Below, in pieces: positions 41,041 through 50,492 of a stretch of DNA of 64,000 nt. This DNA comes from Fimenecus sp045543095 (GTDB lineage: Bacteria > Bacillota > Clostridia > Oscillospirales > Acutalibacteraceae): positions 1 through 64,000 of the forward strand of contig JAZQMC010000025.1 in NCBI GenBank assembly GCA_045543095.1, in the 5' to 3' direction. The notes below the pieces were generated by a model, which was not told the DNA's origin, ran no database searches, and saw only the letters and a list, made by a program, of their open reading frames with translations. Within the stretch, counting starts at the first letter, position 1, and every line of letters begins with the position of its first letter. The translations under genes were made by a program, and so were the position numbers.

Positions 41041-42126
41041 TTAATACTTAATTGGATTAGCATCAAGGTACTTCTTAACCATAAGTGCTACTTTGAACAC
41101 GATTGCGTCGTCAAATTCGCGAAGGTCAAGACCTGTAAGCTTTTTAATCTTTTCAAGACGGTAAACAAGAGTATTTCTGTGAACGAACAATTTTCTTGAT
41201 GTTTCAGAAACATTGAGGTTATTTTCAAAGAATTTCTGAATTGTGAAAAGAGTTTCGTGGTCAAGACTTTCAATTGAACCGCGTTTGAAGATTTCACGCA
41301 AGAACATTTCACAAAGAGTTGTAGGAAGCTGATAAATAAGTCTTGCGATACCTAAATTATCGTAACTTACGATTGTTTTTTCGGTATCAAAAACCTTACC
41401 TACCTCAAGAGAAACCTGAGCCTCGCGGAATGAACGAGCCAAATCCTTAATTGTGTCAATTGTTGTACCGATACCAACAAGAACGTGTGTATAATACTCT
41501 GTACCGAGAGAGTCAGCAATTGAGCGAGCAAGCTTTTCAAGGTCTTTAGTTTCAATATTGCTCTTAACCTCTTTAACGAGAGCAATATCAGTTTCGTTGA
41601 TATTGATTACGAAATCCTTTGTCTTATCGGGGAACAAGTCCTGAATAACATCAAAAACAGAAACATCGTTCTTTTCTGTAATTCTGATAAGAAGAACCAC
41701 GCGTGTAACATCATTATTGAAGTGAAGCTCGCGAGCCTTAATATAAATATCGCCTGGAAGAATATTATCAAGAATTACGTTCTTGATAAAGTTGCTACGG
41801 TCATATTTTTCGTCATAATACTGCTTGATTGTTGAAAGTGAAACAGAAAGAACCGCAACATAACGGCTTGCCAATTCATCGTCACCCTCAACAAAAACTG
41901 CATATTCGGGGTGCATTGGGCCACCGAAAAGTTTATATGTATATCCGTCAGTAACAATTAAGTCTGATGAAGCAAAAACCTCGTTAACCGCATGGGATTG
42001 AACCTCACCTATTCTGCCTAACTCACTGCAGGAAATAACAGTGCCTGTTTCATCAATTACGCCGAAAGTTCTGTCGATAACATCAATCATCTGGTGAACT
42101 ATTCCCTGAAACAATCTGTTTGACAT
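41041..42126 (-). CDS. CdaR/PucR-type transcriptional regulator
   Basis: A 361-residue regulator. The N-terminal part has a sugar-diacid-recognition-like domain (VIDRTFGVIDETGTVI), a GGDEF-like middle lacking catalysis, and a C-terminal PucR helix-turn-helix (NVSETSRKLFVHRNTLVYRL, then EKIKKLTGLDLREFDDAI). Such a gene upstream of ftsEX is common in Clostridia, so it may affect ftsEX although an array and promoter lie between. The effector is unknown. Confidence 0.88.
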   Translation of the reverse strand: MSNRLFQGIVHQMIDVIDRTFGVIDETGTVISCSELGRIGEVQSHAVNEVFASSDLIVTDGYTYKLFGGPMHPEYAVFVEGDDELASRYVAVLSVSLSTIKQYYDEKYDRSNFIKNVILDNILPGDIYIKARELHFNNDVTRVVLLIRITEKNDVSVFDVIQDLFPDKTKDFVININETDIALVKEVKSNIETKDLEKLARSIADSLGTEYYTHVLVGIGTTIDTIKDLARSFREAQVSLEVGKVFDTEKTIVSYDNLGIARLIYQLPTTLCEMFLREIFKRGSIESLDHETLFTIQKFFENNLNVSETSRKLFVHRNTLVYRLEKIKKLTGLDLREFDDAIVFKVALMVKKYLDANPIKY

Positions 42127-42170
42127 TGTTATACCACCTTTTATACAAAATCACAATTAAGATACTATGT

Positions 42171-42199
42171 ATTTTACACAATAAAACCCATTTTTGCAA
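42171..42199 (-). promoter_or_regulatory. Sigma-A promoter of the CdaR-type gene
   Basis: Minus strand TTGCAA (42199-42194), a 17-bp spacer and TAAAAT (42176-42171). Confidence 0.55.
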
Positions 42200-42325
42200 G
42201 GGCATTTTTTATATTTTTTGATTTTTTTCAAACATTTTTCACAAAAATTGACGAATTTTTTGTGAAATCCACGCATTTTAGGGCTTTTTTTACTTGTAAA
42301 AGCATTGTTGAAAATGACGAAAAAA

Positions 42326-43039
42326 TTATTTTGTTACTATTTTTTCAAGTTCTTCGGGGGTAATTTCACGACATACACCCGCTTTTAAAGTGCTATCAAG
42401 CTCTAATTCACCCATTTTTGAACGGTGAAGTGCTACCACTTTATTTCCTGCCGCGGCAAACATTCTTTTAACCTGATGATACTTACCCTCGCAAATCATA
42501 ATTTTAACCAGTGGGCTTATACCGTCTTCTACAATTTCAAGTTTTGCTTCTTTAAGAGTTGTCCCGTCAGCAAGAGTTATTCCGCTCTCAATAAGTTTAA
42601 TATCACTATCTGTAAGTGAATGTTCAAGGCGAGCGAGATATGTTTTGAAAATATGATTTTTAGGGGATAAAATTCTGTGGGCAAAATCGCCGTCATCAGT
42701 TATAAGCACAAACCCCGTTGTGTCTTTATCAAGTCTGCCCGCGGGGAAAAGACCTTTACGGTATAATTCGTCGGGTACTAAATCAACAACAGTTTCATCG
42801 GTATCACTATCACTTGCAGACACTACACCCTGCGGCTTATTCATCATTATATAGATATGCTTTTTAAGGGATAATTCTTCACCGTCAAGGAACACCTTGT
42901 CCTTTTGCACATCAATTTTAACGGCACTGTCGCGTACGACCTTGCCGTTCAATGTAACTCTTCCCTTTTTAATGATTTCTTTTACATCTTTTCGGGATAA
43001 TGTGCCCTGTGACGCTAAAACTTTATCAAGTCTTTCCAT
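42326..43039 (-). CDS. rsuA: rRNA pseudouridine synthase, RsuA/RluB family
   Basis: Makes pseudouridine in ribosomal RNA, 237 residues. The S4 RNA-binding domain (1-60: ERLDKVLASQGTLSRKDVKE) is followed by the catalytic domain with the Asp in FPAGRLDKDTTG and LSPKNHIFKTYLA. Both the small-subunit position 516 and large-subunit enzymes look alike; the ARLEHS region does not settle it, so the symbol is provisional. It follows the DUF4830-like gene by 13 bases. Confidence 0.88.
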   Translation of the reverse strand: MERLDKVLASQGTLSRKDVKEIIKKGRVTLNGKVVRDSAVKIDVQKDKVFLDGEELSLKKHIYIMMNKPQGVVSASDSDTDETVVDLVPDELYRKGLFPAGRLDKDTTGFVLITDDGDFAHRILSPKNHIFKTYLARLEHSLTDSDIKLIESGITLADGTTLKEAKLEIVEDGISPLVKIMICEGKYHQVKRMFAAAGNKVVALHRSKMGELELDSTLKAGVCREITPEELEKIVTK

Positions 43040-43052
43040 TTTAAAAATCCAT

Positions 43053-43535
43053 TCAACTGTCAGATTTCGGCATAGTGAAGCCGTGCATAAAGCCATCTAA
43101 TTCTACCGAACAGATGTCACCGCCCACTACAAGTCCGTCATAAACTAAAACATTGGCGTGAATACATTCTTTATTTTCATAGCCTGTATAGTTTTTCACT
43201 GTATATGTCCATCGTTTTACACGCATACCCGCGTAAACGTTCAAATCAAAGCCCTGATTTTTTTGAATTTCATTATAGGCGGTATAGGTGTCATCAAATT
43301 CTTCGGGAATTATAACCTCACGCACTTCAATAGGGTCTTCGTTAATCTCCCAACCGAATTGAGAGAGAAATGCTATTCGCTCTTCGTGGGTTGAGGCTTT
43401 AAGGCTTATATTGTCACCTTTGCCGGTCTGTGCACTGTCACGGGAAAGTATAAATAGAGAAATCACCGTAAACACCACAAAAAGCAATAGCAACAGCACC
43501 TTAACATGCTTTGACTTTATGGAATATACAAACAT
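43053..43535 (-). CDS. DUF4830-like exported protein
   Basis: A 160-residue protein with one N-terminal membrane helix and an extracytoplasmic domain. The segments RIAFLSQFGWEI, VIIPEEFDDTYTAYNEIQK and the YTVKNYTGY stretch match the DUF4830 family of Clostridia, whose role is unknown. ATG 43535 is chosen because GAGGTG lies upstream at good spacing. It leads the rsuA-like gene. Confidence 0.8.
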   Translation of the reverse strand: MFVYSIKSKHVKVLLLLLFVVFTVISLFILSRDSAQTGKGDNISLKASTHEERIAFLSQFGWEINEDPIEVREVIIPEEFDDTYTAYNEIQKNQGFDLNVYAGMRVKRWTYTVKNYTGYENKECIHANVLVYDGLVVGGDICSVELDGFMHGFTMPKSDS

Positions 43536-43646
43536 AGATAAACACCTCGAACACAATTTATATAAATAAATATGCGGCGAGGTGTTAAATTATAATATTA
43601 ATTATAGATGTATCAAAATATGGTTATATGAAAAAACAGACCATAT

Positions 43647-44180
43647 TTATTCGTCGATACGCTTTGACTGAGATGCTGCACGGAGATGCTGACGAGCACG
43701 ACGGATTTCGTTTACTGAATTTGTAAGAGTTTCGTCTGCAACTGCTACGATGCTCTCAACATATTCACTTGCACTCTGACGCATTTCTTTAGACCAGTTT
43801 CTTGCCTGCTCTGTAAGCTCGGTAGCACTCTGTCTTGCCTGCTCAACAATTTCAGTAGCATTCTGTCTTGCCTGCTGAAGAATTTCCGCAGCCTGTGCCT
43901 CTGCACCGCGAGTAATTTCGTCTTCAGATATAATTTCTTTTGCTCTTAAATGTGCTTTTTCGATAATTTTATCGGCACTATCCTGAGCACCTGCAAGAAT
44001 TTCTTTTCTCTCTGAAGCAATTTTTCTTGCCTGCATAAGCTCATCGGGCATATTAAGTCTGATATCCTCAATGGCTGTTTTGATTGCCCCTGCATCTACC
44101 AAAAGGTTTGATGTAAAGGGAACTGATTTACCTTCTTCAAGTATGGTTTCGATTTCTTCGAGTAAGCTTTCTATTGTCAT
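43647..44180 (-). CDS. Coiled-coil protein coupled to coaD
   Basis: A 177-residue soluble protein made almost fully of helix. The middle has 11-residue repeats (QARQNATEIVE, QARQSATELTE, QARNWSKEMRQ), as in DivIVA-like or ATP-synthase-b-like stalks. No catalytic motif. Its ATG overlaps the coaD stop (ATGA). Such a protein next to coaD is common in Clostridia, where it is usually annotated as a hypothetical or ATPase-like protein. A scaffold or division role is only a guess. Confidence 0.82.
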   Translation of the reverse strand: MTIESLLEEIETILEEGKSVPFTSNLLVDAGAIKTAIEDIRLNMPDELMQARKIASERKEILAGAQDSADKIIEKAHLRAKEIISEDEITRGAEAQAAEILQQARQNATEIVEQARQSATELTEQARNWSKEMRQSASEYVESIVAVADETLTNSVNEIRRARQHLRAASQSKRIDE

Positions 44181-44671
44181 TTGCTCACACCTCTTTTAAT
44201 TCTTTTTACTATATCATCACGAATTATCTCGGGAACAAAATCACTTATATCCCCGCCTAATTCGCAAATTTGCTTGACTGCACTTGAGCTTAAATAAAGA
44301 TTTTCAACCCTTGTGTTAATAAACACGGTTTCAAGCTCACTATTGAGTTTTTTGTTCATCTGTGCCTGCTGGAATTCATATTCAAAGTCGGACACGGCAC
44401 GAAGTCCTTTTACAACGGCAACGGCACCCTTTTGCTTTGCATATTCTGCTAAAAGCCCCTCGTAAATATCCACTTCAACATTAGGAATATCTTTGATGCA
44501 ACGGCGGATAAGCTCTGCACGCTCTTCCGGGCTGAAACAGAAGTTTATTTTTGCAGGGTTTTTCATTACAACAACAATAACCTTGTCAAAAAGTGCTGAA
44601 CTGCGTTCAATAATATCAAGATGTCCGTTAGTGACCGGGTCAAAGCTACCGGGACAAATTACGGTTTTCAT
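44177..44671 (-). CDS. coaD: Phosphopantetheine adenylyltransferase
   Basis: Penultimate step of coenzyme A synthesis. The 164 residues hold the nucleotide motif CPGSFDPVTNGHLDI (TxGH), the Lys/Arg segment KGLRAVSDFEYEFQQAQMN and NLYLSSSAVKQI. ATG 44671 is five bases past the rsmD stop. The gene sits in an rsmD-coaD pair typical of bacteria. Confidence 0.97.
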   Translation of the reverse strand: MKTVICPGSFDPVTNGHLDIIERSSALFDKVIVVVMKNPAKINFCFSPEERAELIRRCIKDIPNVEVDIYEGLLAEYAKQKGAVAVVKGLRAVSDFEYEFQQAQMNKKLNSELETVFINTRVENLYLSSSAVKQICELGGDISDFVPEIIRDDIVKRIKRGVSK

Positions 44672-44676
44672 TTTTA

Positions 44677-45216
44677 TCACTTATTCTTTCTGTATGCGGT
44701 AATTTTTATCTTACCGTATCTGTATTCACGATACAGTGAAAACTCCCCTGCACTTTCGGGCAATACTTCGTCAAGTGCGGTTTCGCAGAGTATCACACCG
44801 TAATCGGTCATTTTTTCTGCAACAATCGGTAAAACTTCAAGGAGGATATTCTTATGATATGGCGGGTCTAAAAGAGCAATGTCAAATTTGTCACGGCTTA
44901 AATTGATATACATTTTACCGTCACCGCAGAAAACACTTGCTCGTTTTTCAAAGCCCACTGCTTTAAGATTTTGTTTTACCACTTCTATTGATTTTGTAGA
45001 AGCATCAACAAAGGTGCAATGCTTAGCACCACGGCTTAACGCCTCAATGCCCAACTGACCCGAGCCCGCAAACAAGTCAAGCACCGACGCACCCTCGAGG
45101 TCAAACTGAATAATATTGAACATACCCTCTTTAACTCTGTCGGTAGTTGGACGAACTTCTTCGCCCTCTAAAGCAATAAGTTTTCTGCCTCTTGCCTCGC
45201 CTGTTATTACTCTCAT
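44677..45216 (-). CDS. rsmD: 16S rRNA (guanine-966-N2)-methyltransferase
   Basis: Methylates G966 of 16S rRNA, 179 residues. MRVITGEARGRKL at the start, the SAM motif VLDLFAGSGQLGIEALSRGA and the catalytic DPPY in ALLDPPYHK identify it. ATG 45216 is chosen over an in-frame codon seven residues earlier for its GGTCGTG ribosome site and family length. Confidence 0.95.
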   Translation of the reverse strand: MRVITGEARGRKLIALEGEEVRPTTDRVKEGMFNIIQFDLEGASVLDLFAGSGQLGIEALSRGAKHCTFVDASTKSIEVVKQNLKAVGFEKRASVFCGDGKMYINLSRDKFDIALLDPPYHKNILLEVLPIVAEKMTDYGVILCETALDEVLPESAGEFSLYREYRYGKIKITAYRKNK

Positions 45217-45310
45217 TAGTTCACGACCTTTTATCAATACATATTATTATCCCATTTTTATAAGTATTTGTCAAATTATTTTTAAAAATAGATGTAAAAA
45301 GTGCCGAAAA

Positions 45311-45970
45311 TTAGCTGTTTTTCAATGAAATAAGCAGTTTTTCAAGGTCTTTTACACTATCAACAATGTATTTTGCACCTTCATTTTCAATTATGTCGCG
45401 GTCGCGAAAGCCCCAGAGCACACCGATTGAGTCTAGTCCCGCATTATTTGCGGTAAGAATATCCGTATCGGCATCGCCCACGAAAACGGTATTTTGAAGT
45501 TTACTGCCAAGGACTTTGAGAGCATAATACACGCCGTCGGGTGCAGGCTTATTTGGTCTGTCATCTGTACTGCCTACAACCAAATCAATAGTATCGCCAA
45601 ACATTCTCTTACACAAATCCTGTGCGGCAAAATCTGCTTTGTTTGTTACGATTGCGGTTTTAAATCCCTCTGCTTTGATTTTTTCAAGCATTTGGGGTAT
45701 GCCGTCATACGGTGCAGTTTTGTCTTCCATATGGATTTTATAATAGTCACAGAAATCTTTAAAACAGATTTCAAAGGTTTCGGTGTCGATATTTTCGGGA
45801 ACTGAACGCTCCATTAAAAGACGGATACCGTTGCCCACAAAAGAGCGTATTTCGGGCAATGTACGAAGGGGAAAACTCTGTTTTGCCAAGGCATAGTTTA
45901 CACTGTCTTTCAAATCTTCGAGGGTATTTAAAAGTGTTCCGTCCAAATCAAAAATTATTGTATCAATCAT
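45311..45970 (-). CDS. gph: HAD-family phosphatase, phosphoglycolate phosphatase-like
   Basis: A 219-residue HAD hydrolase. The nucleophile motif is IIFDLDGTLLNT, motif II is TAIVTNKADF and motif III/IV are GSTDDRPNKPAPDGVYYAL and VFVGDADTDILTANNAG. The cap is of the Gph/PpaX type. ATG 45970 lies one base past the uvrC stop, so it is co-translated. The substrate (phosphoglycolate or pyrophosphate) is not certain. Confidence 0.88.
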   Translation of the reverse strand: MIDTIIFDLDGTLLNTLEDLKDSVNYALAKQSFPLRTLPEIRSFVGNGIRLLMERSVPENIDTETFEICFKDFCDYYKIHMEDKTAPYDGIPQMLEKIKAEGFKTAIVTNKADFAAQDLCKRMFGDTIDLVVGSTDDRPNKPAPDGVYYALKVLGSKLQNTVFVGDADTDILTANNAGLDSIGVLWGFRDRDIIENEGAKYIVDSVKDLEKLLISLKNS

Positions 45971-45971
45971 A

Positions 45972-47810
45972 TTATTCCTCACCGTTATAGAATTCATAAA
46001 TTTTTTCTGCCAATTCTTTATTGATGCCCTTGACTTGCATAAGGTCGGTAACAGTAGCATCTTTTATTGCTTTAATTGTTTTAAAGATTTTCAGCAGTTC
46101 TTTCGCTTTAACTTCGCCTATGCCGTCAATTTTTGTAAGAGAAAGCTCAAGACCTCGTTTCGTGTGCTTTTTATGGTGAAATCCAACTGAAAAGCGATGC
46201 ACTTCTTCTTGAAATTCTGAAACAAGAGTAAAGACGCTACGGTTTGAGTTTATTGCAATTTCACCGCCGTCGCCCGTAATTGCACGGGTTTTGTGCTTTG
46301 AGTCTTTAACCATACCGAAAAGTGAAACATCAATATTCATTCTGTCAAGGACTTCTTTTACGGCACTCACCTGACCTTTACCGCCGTCAAGTAGTATCAA
46401 GTCGGGCATTTTACCGAAGCCCTCTTCTGCATTTTCGTCTTTGTGCAGAAGATACTCATTAAAACGGCGTTCAAGAACCTCTCGCATTGAGCCGTAGTCA
46501 TCCTGTCCTGTAAAGGATTTAATATTGAATGTGCGATATGCACGCTTTAAAGGCTTGCCGTTTTTAAAGACCACCATACCCGCAACATTATCTTCACCGC
46601 CGGTATGAGAAATATCGTAGGACTCGATATATTCGGGAACTTTATCCATTCCAAGCAATTCGCGGAGTTCTTCCAACACCTTGATTTCGCCACCTCGTCT
46701 GCCCTTGCGTTGTGCAAGCTTTTCATAGGCATTTTCGCGGCACATATTAACAAGCTTAAGCCCATCACTTCTCTTGGGAACTGTTAAGGTGCATTTTTTA
46801 CCTCTTACATTTGTAAGGTGCTGTGCCACAAGCTCAATATCTTCAAACTCTTCATCAATAAGAATTTTTGGGGGCACTGCACGGTTCATTCCATAATATT
46901 GAATAAGGAAATTACAACGAACGTTTTCGACCATTTTTTCTGCATCAAAGAAGAAATGCTCACTATCGGACAATCTGCCGTTGGCGTAACGAAGAACCAT
47001 AATACAGATGTCATTTTCGTTGGTGGCAACTGCGAAAACATCTTTACTTTCGTCGCTGTCAGTTACCACTTTTTGTTTTGTCTGCATATTCTCAATAGCA
47101 CGAATTCGGTCGCGGTATTTACCTGCATTTTCAAAATCAAGATTTTCGGCACATACATTCATTTTATCTTTTAATTCGCGGATAATCTTTGAAATATCGC
47201 CGTTTAAAAAGTCGAGTGCACTATTTACCGCCTCGTCATATTCTTCTTTTGAAATTTTACCTGTGCACACACCCATACAACGATTTATATGGTAATTAAG
47301 ACATGGTCTGCCCTTACGAAAATCGTTGGGAAAATTCTTATTACACTGTGGCAATCTGAAAATTTTATTTGCTTCGTCAACTGATTGCTTTACGGAATAT
47401 GAGCTTGTAAAGGGACCGATATACTCGGCATTTTCGTCATCTTTCTGCAGAACTGCAGAAATTTTGGGATAATCACCCTTTGTGACCTTGATATAACTGT
47501 ATCCCTTATCGTCTTTTAAAAGGATATTGTATTTAGGTTGATTCTGCTTAATAAGACTCGCTTCAAGTACAAGTGCTTCAAACTCGCTATCGGTGAGAAT
47601 ATAGTCAAAATCATTAACATTCTCAACCATTTTACGCACTTTTACAGCGTGCTTATTCTGTGAGCCGAAATACTGACTTACACGGTTTTTAAGTTTTTTC
47701 GCCTTGCCGATATAGATAATTTTCCCCTGTTTGTTTTTCATAATATAAACACCCGGAGTAAGTGGCAGATTCATTGCCTTTTCACGCAGAATTTGCAGTT
47801 TTTCGTTCAC
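45972..47810 (-). CDS. uvrC: Excinuclease ABC subunit C
   Basis: Makes both incisions in nucleotide excision repair. The 612 residues have the GIY-YIG domain (LTPGVYIMKNKQGKIIYIGK), a UvrB-binding UVR segment (DKMNVCAENLDFENAGKYRD), the RNase H-like endonuclease (PEYIESYDISHTGG) and a C-terminal helix-hairpin-helix pair. GTG 47810 is chosen because GGTGG lies upstream; the longer frame has no ribosome site and covers repeat-like DNA. gph follows directly. Confidence 0.95.
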   Translation of the reverse strand: MNEKLQILREKAMNLPLTPGVYIMKNKQGKIIYIGKAKKLKNRVSQYFGSQNKHAVKVRKMVENVNDFDYILTDSEFEALVLEASLIKQNQPKYNILLKDDKGYSYIKVTKGDYPKISAVLQKDDENAEYIGPFTSSYSVKQSVDEANKIFRLPQCNKNFPNDFRKGRPCLNYHINRCMGVCTGKISKEEYDEAVNSALDFLNGDISKIIRELKDKMNVCAENLDFENAGKYRDRIRAIENMQTKQKVVTDSDESKDVFAVATNENDICIMVLRYANGRLSDSEHFFFDAEKMVENVRCNFLIQYYGMNRAVPPKILIDEEFEDIELVAQHLTNVRGKKCTLTVPKRSDGLKLVNMCRENAYEKLAQRKGRRGGEIKVLEELRELLGMDKVPEYIESYDISHTGGEDNVAGMVVFKNGKPLKRAYRTFNIKSFTGQDDYGSMREVLERRFNEYLLHKDENAEEGFGKMPDLILLDGGKGQVSAVKEVLDRMNIDVSLFGMVKDSKHKTRAITGDGGEIAINSNRSVFTLVSEFQEEVHRFSVGFHHKKHTKRGLELSLTKIDGIGEVKAKELLKIFKTIKAIKDATVTDLMQVKGINKELAEKIYEFYNGEE

Positions 47811-47844
47811 AGTTTCACCACCGTTCAATCGTTTTTTACAAGTT

Positions 47845-47882
47845 AATTTGTAGGGGCTGACGACCTCGGCAGCCTGAAACAA
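47845..47882. repeat. Half of a CCCTAC-type repeat
   Basis: TTGTAGGGGCTGACGACCTC lies between uvrC and the methyltransferase. GTAGGGGC is the reverse complement of GCCCCTAC, the end of the module at 48698-48721. It lacks a clear second arm. Confidence 0.3.
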
Positions 47883-48668
47883 TTATTTCTTTTTTAAATC
47901 AAGTATAGATATATAATGAGGTATTTCAAATACTTCCGGAACAGTTTTCAAATATTCAATATGTTCTTTTGAGAAACTTGCTTTTTCTTCATTTGAAAGA
48001 GATGAAGCACCTATACCACGACAAGCTACTATTCTGCCGTGCCAAGTGTCACGAGTGAACTGCACATCTGTTGCGTAAGTTATAGCATTTTCAACTTCAA
48101 ACAAAGGTTCTGCCCATTTGGGCTTTTTGAGTTCGTATCTTGTCATACTGCCACCAGTCCAAGCAGGATTATATTTCAAAACAAGTTCTTCACTTTTTGT
48201 TGCAATTTCACTCTCTTGTGGTAACCAAGCCATAAATAGAATCAAAAAATGACCGTTGTCTTTAAGAATATTATGTATTTTAGGAAGAATTATATTTTTA
48301 TCAAAATACATAAAACATTGACAAGCAGTTATTACATCAAAAGTTTCATTTGGAAAATCAATTTCTTCTGCAGGAGAAACTATATATTGTATGTCCATTC
48401 CTTTTGATAATTCAATAGCTTCAGCAATCTGATTTTCAGAAATATCTGTACCAACAAACTTCGCACCGTATTTATACATATTACGAGGTATAACACCTGT
48501 ACCTGTTCCTAAATCAAGAACTTTTTGACCATTTGTGCAAAACCCTAAATCTACAATTCTTTTATAAAATTCTTCTGGATAAATATCACGATATTTTCCG
48601 TAATCTTTTGATACCTTACCCCAATCAAATGCTTTACCGTGGTCAATGTTGTTATTTGTGATTTCCAT
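47883..48668 (-). CDS. Class I SAM-dependent methyltransferase
   Basis: A 261-residue methyltransferase. Motif I is VLDLGTGTGVIPRNMYKYGA, with an acidic loop FVGTDISENQIAEA, post-I SPAEEIDFPNETFDV and post-II LKDNGHFLILFMAWL. It resembles the UbiE/small-molecule Methyltransf_11 type. Substrate unknown. It stands alone, flanked by repeats on both sides, and is A/T-richer than neighbours, so it may be acquired. Confidence 0.86.
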   Translation of the reverse strand: MEITNNNIDHGKAFDWGKVSKDYGKYRDIYPEEFYKRIVDLGFCTNGQKVLDLGTGTGVIPRNMYKYGAKFVGTDISENQIAEAIELSKGMDIQYIVSPAEEIDFPNETFDVITACQCFMYFDKNIILPKIHNILKDNGHFLILFMAWLPQESEIATKSEELVLKYNPAWTGGSMTRYELKKPKWAEPLFEVENAITYATDVQFTRDTWHGRIVACRGIGASSLSNEEKASFSKEHIEYLKTVPEVFEIPHYISILDLKKK

Positions 48669-48697
48669 ATATTCACATCCTTTTGTTATACCCAGAC

Positions 48698-48752
48698 GGG
48701 CGATTCGTGAATCGCCCCTACAATACGGACAGACAAGGATGTCTGTCCCTAC
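48698..48752. repeat. Two palindromic modules, each ending in CCCTAC
   Basis: GGGCGATTC-GT-GAATCGCCC then CTAC, followed by GGACAGAC-AAGGAT-GTCTGTCC then CTAC. The two stems differ but the tail is shared, in the same way as at 23881 and 41003. Confidence 0.7.
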
Positions 48753-48823
48753 GCGATTTTGGCACTAAATTCACGGATAGGCACGGAGCCCCGCCCCTAA
48801 AAATACATTATAACATACTCATA

Positions 48824-48859
48824 CAAAAAAATAAAGCACACCACAAAAAGTGATGTGCT
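48824..48859 (-). terminator. Terminator of ptsH
   Basis: AGCACATCAC-TTTTT-GTGGTGTGCT on the minus strand (48859-48835), followed by TTATTTTTTTG. Confidence 0.8.
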
Positions 48860-48873
48860 AAAGTGTCGATTGA

Positions 48874-49137
48874 TTATTCAGCGAAGCCTGATTCAACAAG
48901 TTTAACAAGCTCATCAACTGCTGTTTCTTCGTCCGGACCGCCGGCAAGAACACGGATTGTTGTGCCACCCATAATACCGAGTGAAAGAACACCTAAAAGG
49001 CTTTTTGCATTTACTCTTCTGTCTTCTTTTTCAACCCAGATTGATGATTTGAATTCATTTGCTTTCTGGATAAAGAAAGTTGCAGGACGTGCGTGCAAGC
49101 CAACCTGATTTTTAACTTCAACATCTTTAGAATACAT
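48874..49137 (-). CDS. ptsH: Phosphocarrier protein HPr
   Basis: Carries phosphate from enzyme I to sugar permeases and, when phosphorylated on Ser46, signals catabolite repression. The 87 residues hold the active His in VGLHARPATFF and the regulatory Ser in NAKSLLGVLSLGI. No ptsI is adjacent. GGGAGAATG precedes ATG 49137. It has its own promoter and terminator. Confidence 0.95.
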   Translation of the reverse strand: MYSKDVEVKNQVGLHARPATFFIQKANEFKSSIWVEKEDRRVNAKSLLGVLSLGIMGGTTIRVLAGGPDEETAVDELVKLVESGFAE

Positions 49138-49204
49138 AGCTCATTCTCCCAAATGATAAATTTATTAAATATATAACAGATTTATACACCTTTGTTACTA
49201 ATAT

Positions 49205-49232
49205 ATTATAACACAAAACTTTTAACCGTCAA
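49205..49232 (-). promoter_or_regulatory. Sigma-A promoter of ptsH
   Basis: Minus strand TTGACG (49232-49227), a 16-bp spacer and TATAAT (49210-49205). Confidence 0.7.
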
Positions 49233-49376
49233 CGAAAAAAAATCGAGTTTTAATAATTCGGTCAGAAAAACAAAAACCGTGTTTTTACGACAACCAACTT
49301 TGTTGAAAATGACTACAATAAAAACAGGTTTTTGTGAATAATAAATACATTTTTTAAATTTTTATAAAAAATCCGA

Positions 49377-50414
49377 TTAATTCAACACATTATGGTGAAT
49401 CGGACTTACTGATGTTGTGAGAACTCCGAAAGTCATTCCGCAACTTTGGTAATATTCAATAATTTTCGGCAACGCTTCTAATGTTGTCTTTTTGGTATCG
49501 TGCATCAAAACAATTACTTTAGATGCAGATTTCGGGAACTGACTGCAATACTTCAACTGCTTCTGAACTGTATTTGCACCGTCGGCATCACCATTCGAGC
49601 AGTTCCAGTCAAAATAAACATACCCTTTTTCGCCCACAGCTTTAGTAATTCTTGACATAATCCCCTTTGAGTAGTTTTTACTTACCGTATTACTGCTACC
49701 ACCGGGGAAACGGATAACTCTTGCATCAACGCCTGTTTCTTTAAGCACAACATCGTGAATTTTCTGCAAATCGTTAAAATAAGCAGTATCGGACGAATAA
49801 ATTTTTTTATAATCGTGAGAATAAGTATGAAGTGCAATCTGATGACCGCGGTTAACAATATCTTTCATTGTACTGTTATATCTGCCGTTTATAACAAAAA
49901 ACGTCGCCTTTACGCCATACTTATCAAGCACATCAAGAATTTCGGGCGTATATCGCGACGGACCATCATCAAATGTAAGATAAACTGTTTTACCCGCCGA
50001 GGGTTTTACAGCGGGTAATGTTACAGAAGAATCTGTTGAAGGCTTTTGAGTAGTTGCTGCCTTTGTGGTAGTTGTGGTCTTTTTTGCCGCAAGCTCTTTT
50101 TTCAGTTTATCAATCTGACCGTTGAGCTTATCAACCTTACTCTGATGCTCACTTTCTTCCTGACTGAGCTTATCCTCATAAGACTGCTTTTCACTATTAT
50201 TTTGCTCAACAAGTGATTGATTTTCTGAAATTTTGTCATTCAGTAATGATTCACCATTCTTAATCGCATCATTTGCCTGTGAAAGACTTTCATTAGTTTT
50301 TGAATATTGCACACCCAAATACACCGCAGTTGTGGCTGATACCACCAAAAGCAGCGAGAGAATAATTATTGCGATTTTAAAAAGTGTTGATTTTTTTACA
50401 GTAATTGCTTTCAC
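49377..50414 (-). CDS. Polysaccharide deacetylase (NodB/PgdA-like)
   Basis: A 345-residue membrane-anchored enzyme. After one N-terminal helix (about 12-32) there is a coiled coil (about 40-95), a Thr-rich linker and the NodB domain (about 140-335). Motifs are YLTFDDGPS (catalytic Asp and metal Asp), HTYSH (metal His pair), RFPGGSS, DWNCSNGD and VLMHDTK. Such enzymes deacetylate N-acetylglucosamine of the wall, lowering lysozyme sensitivity. GTG 50414 follows AAGGAAAG at a slightly long gap. Confidence 0.9.
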   Translation of the reverse strand: MKAITVKKSTLFKIAIIILSLLLVVSATTAVYLGVQYSKTNESLSQANDAIKNGESLLNDKISENQSLVEQNNSEKQSYEDKLSQEESEHQSKVDKLNGQIDKLKKELAAKKTTTTTKAATTQKPSTDSSVTLPAVKPSAGKTVYLTFDDGPSRYTPEILDVLDKYGVKATFFVINGRYNSTMKDIVNRGHQIALHTYSHDYKKIYSSDTAYFNDLQKIHDVVLKETGVDARVIRFPGGSSNTVSKNYSKGIMSRITKAVGEKGYVYFDWNCSNGDADGANTVQKQLKYCSQFPKSASKVIVLMHDTKKTTLEALPKIIEYYQSCGMTFGVLTTSVSPIHHNVLN

Positions 50415-50492
50415 TTTATGTCTTTCCTTACTTTTTTAAACTTTATAAAACTATTTTATAACAAGATTTGCAGATATTCAATACAAAAATTA

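Noticed and set aside
42237..42267. Hairpin after the rsuA-like gene as its terminator
   Set aside because: TTTCACAAAAATT pairs with AATTTTTTGTGAAA, but no T-run follows on the minus strand, so it is not a convincing intrinsic terminator.
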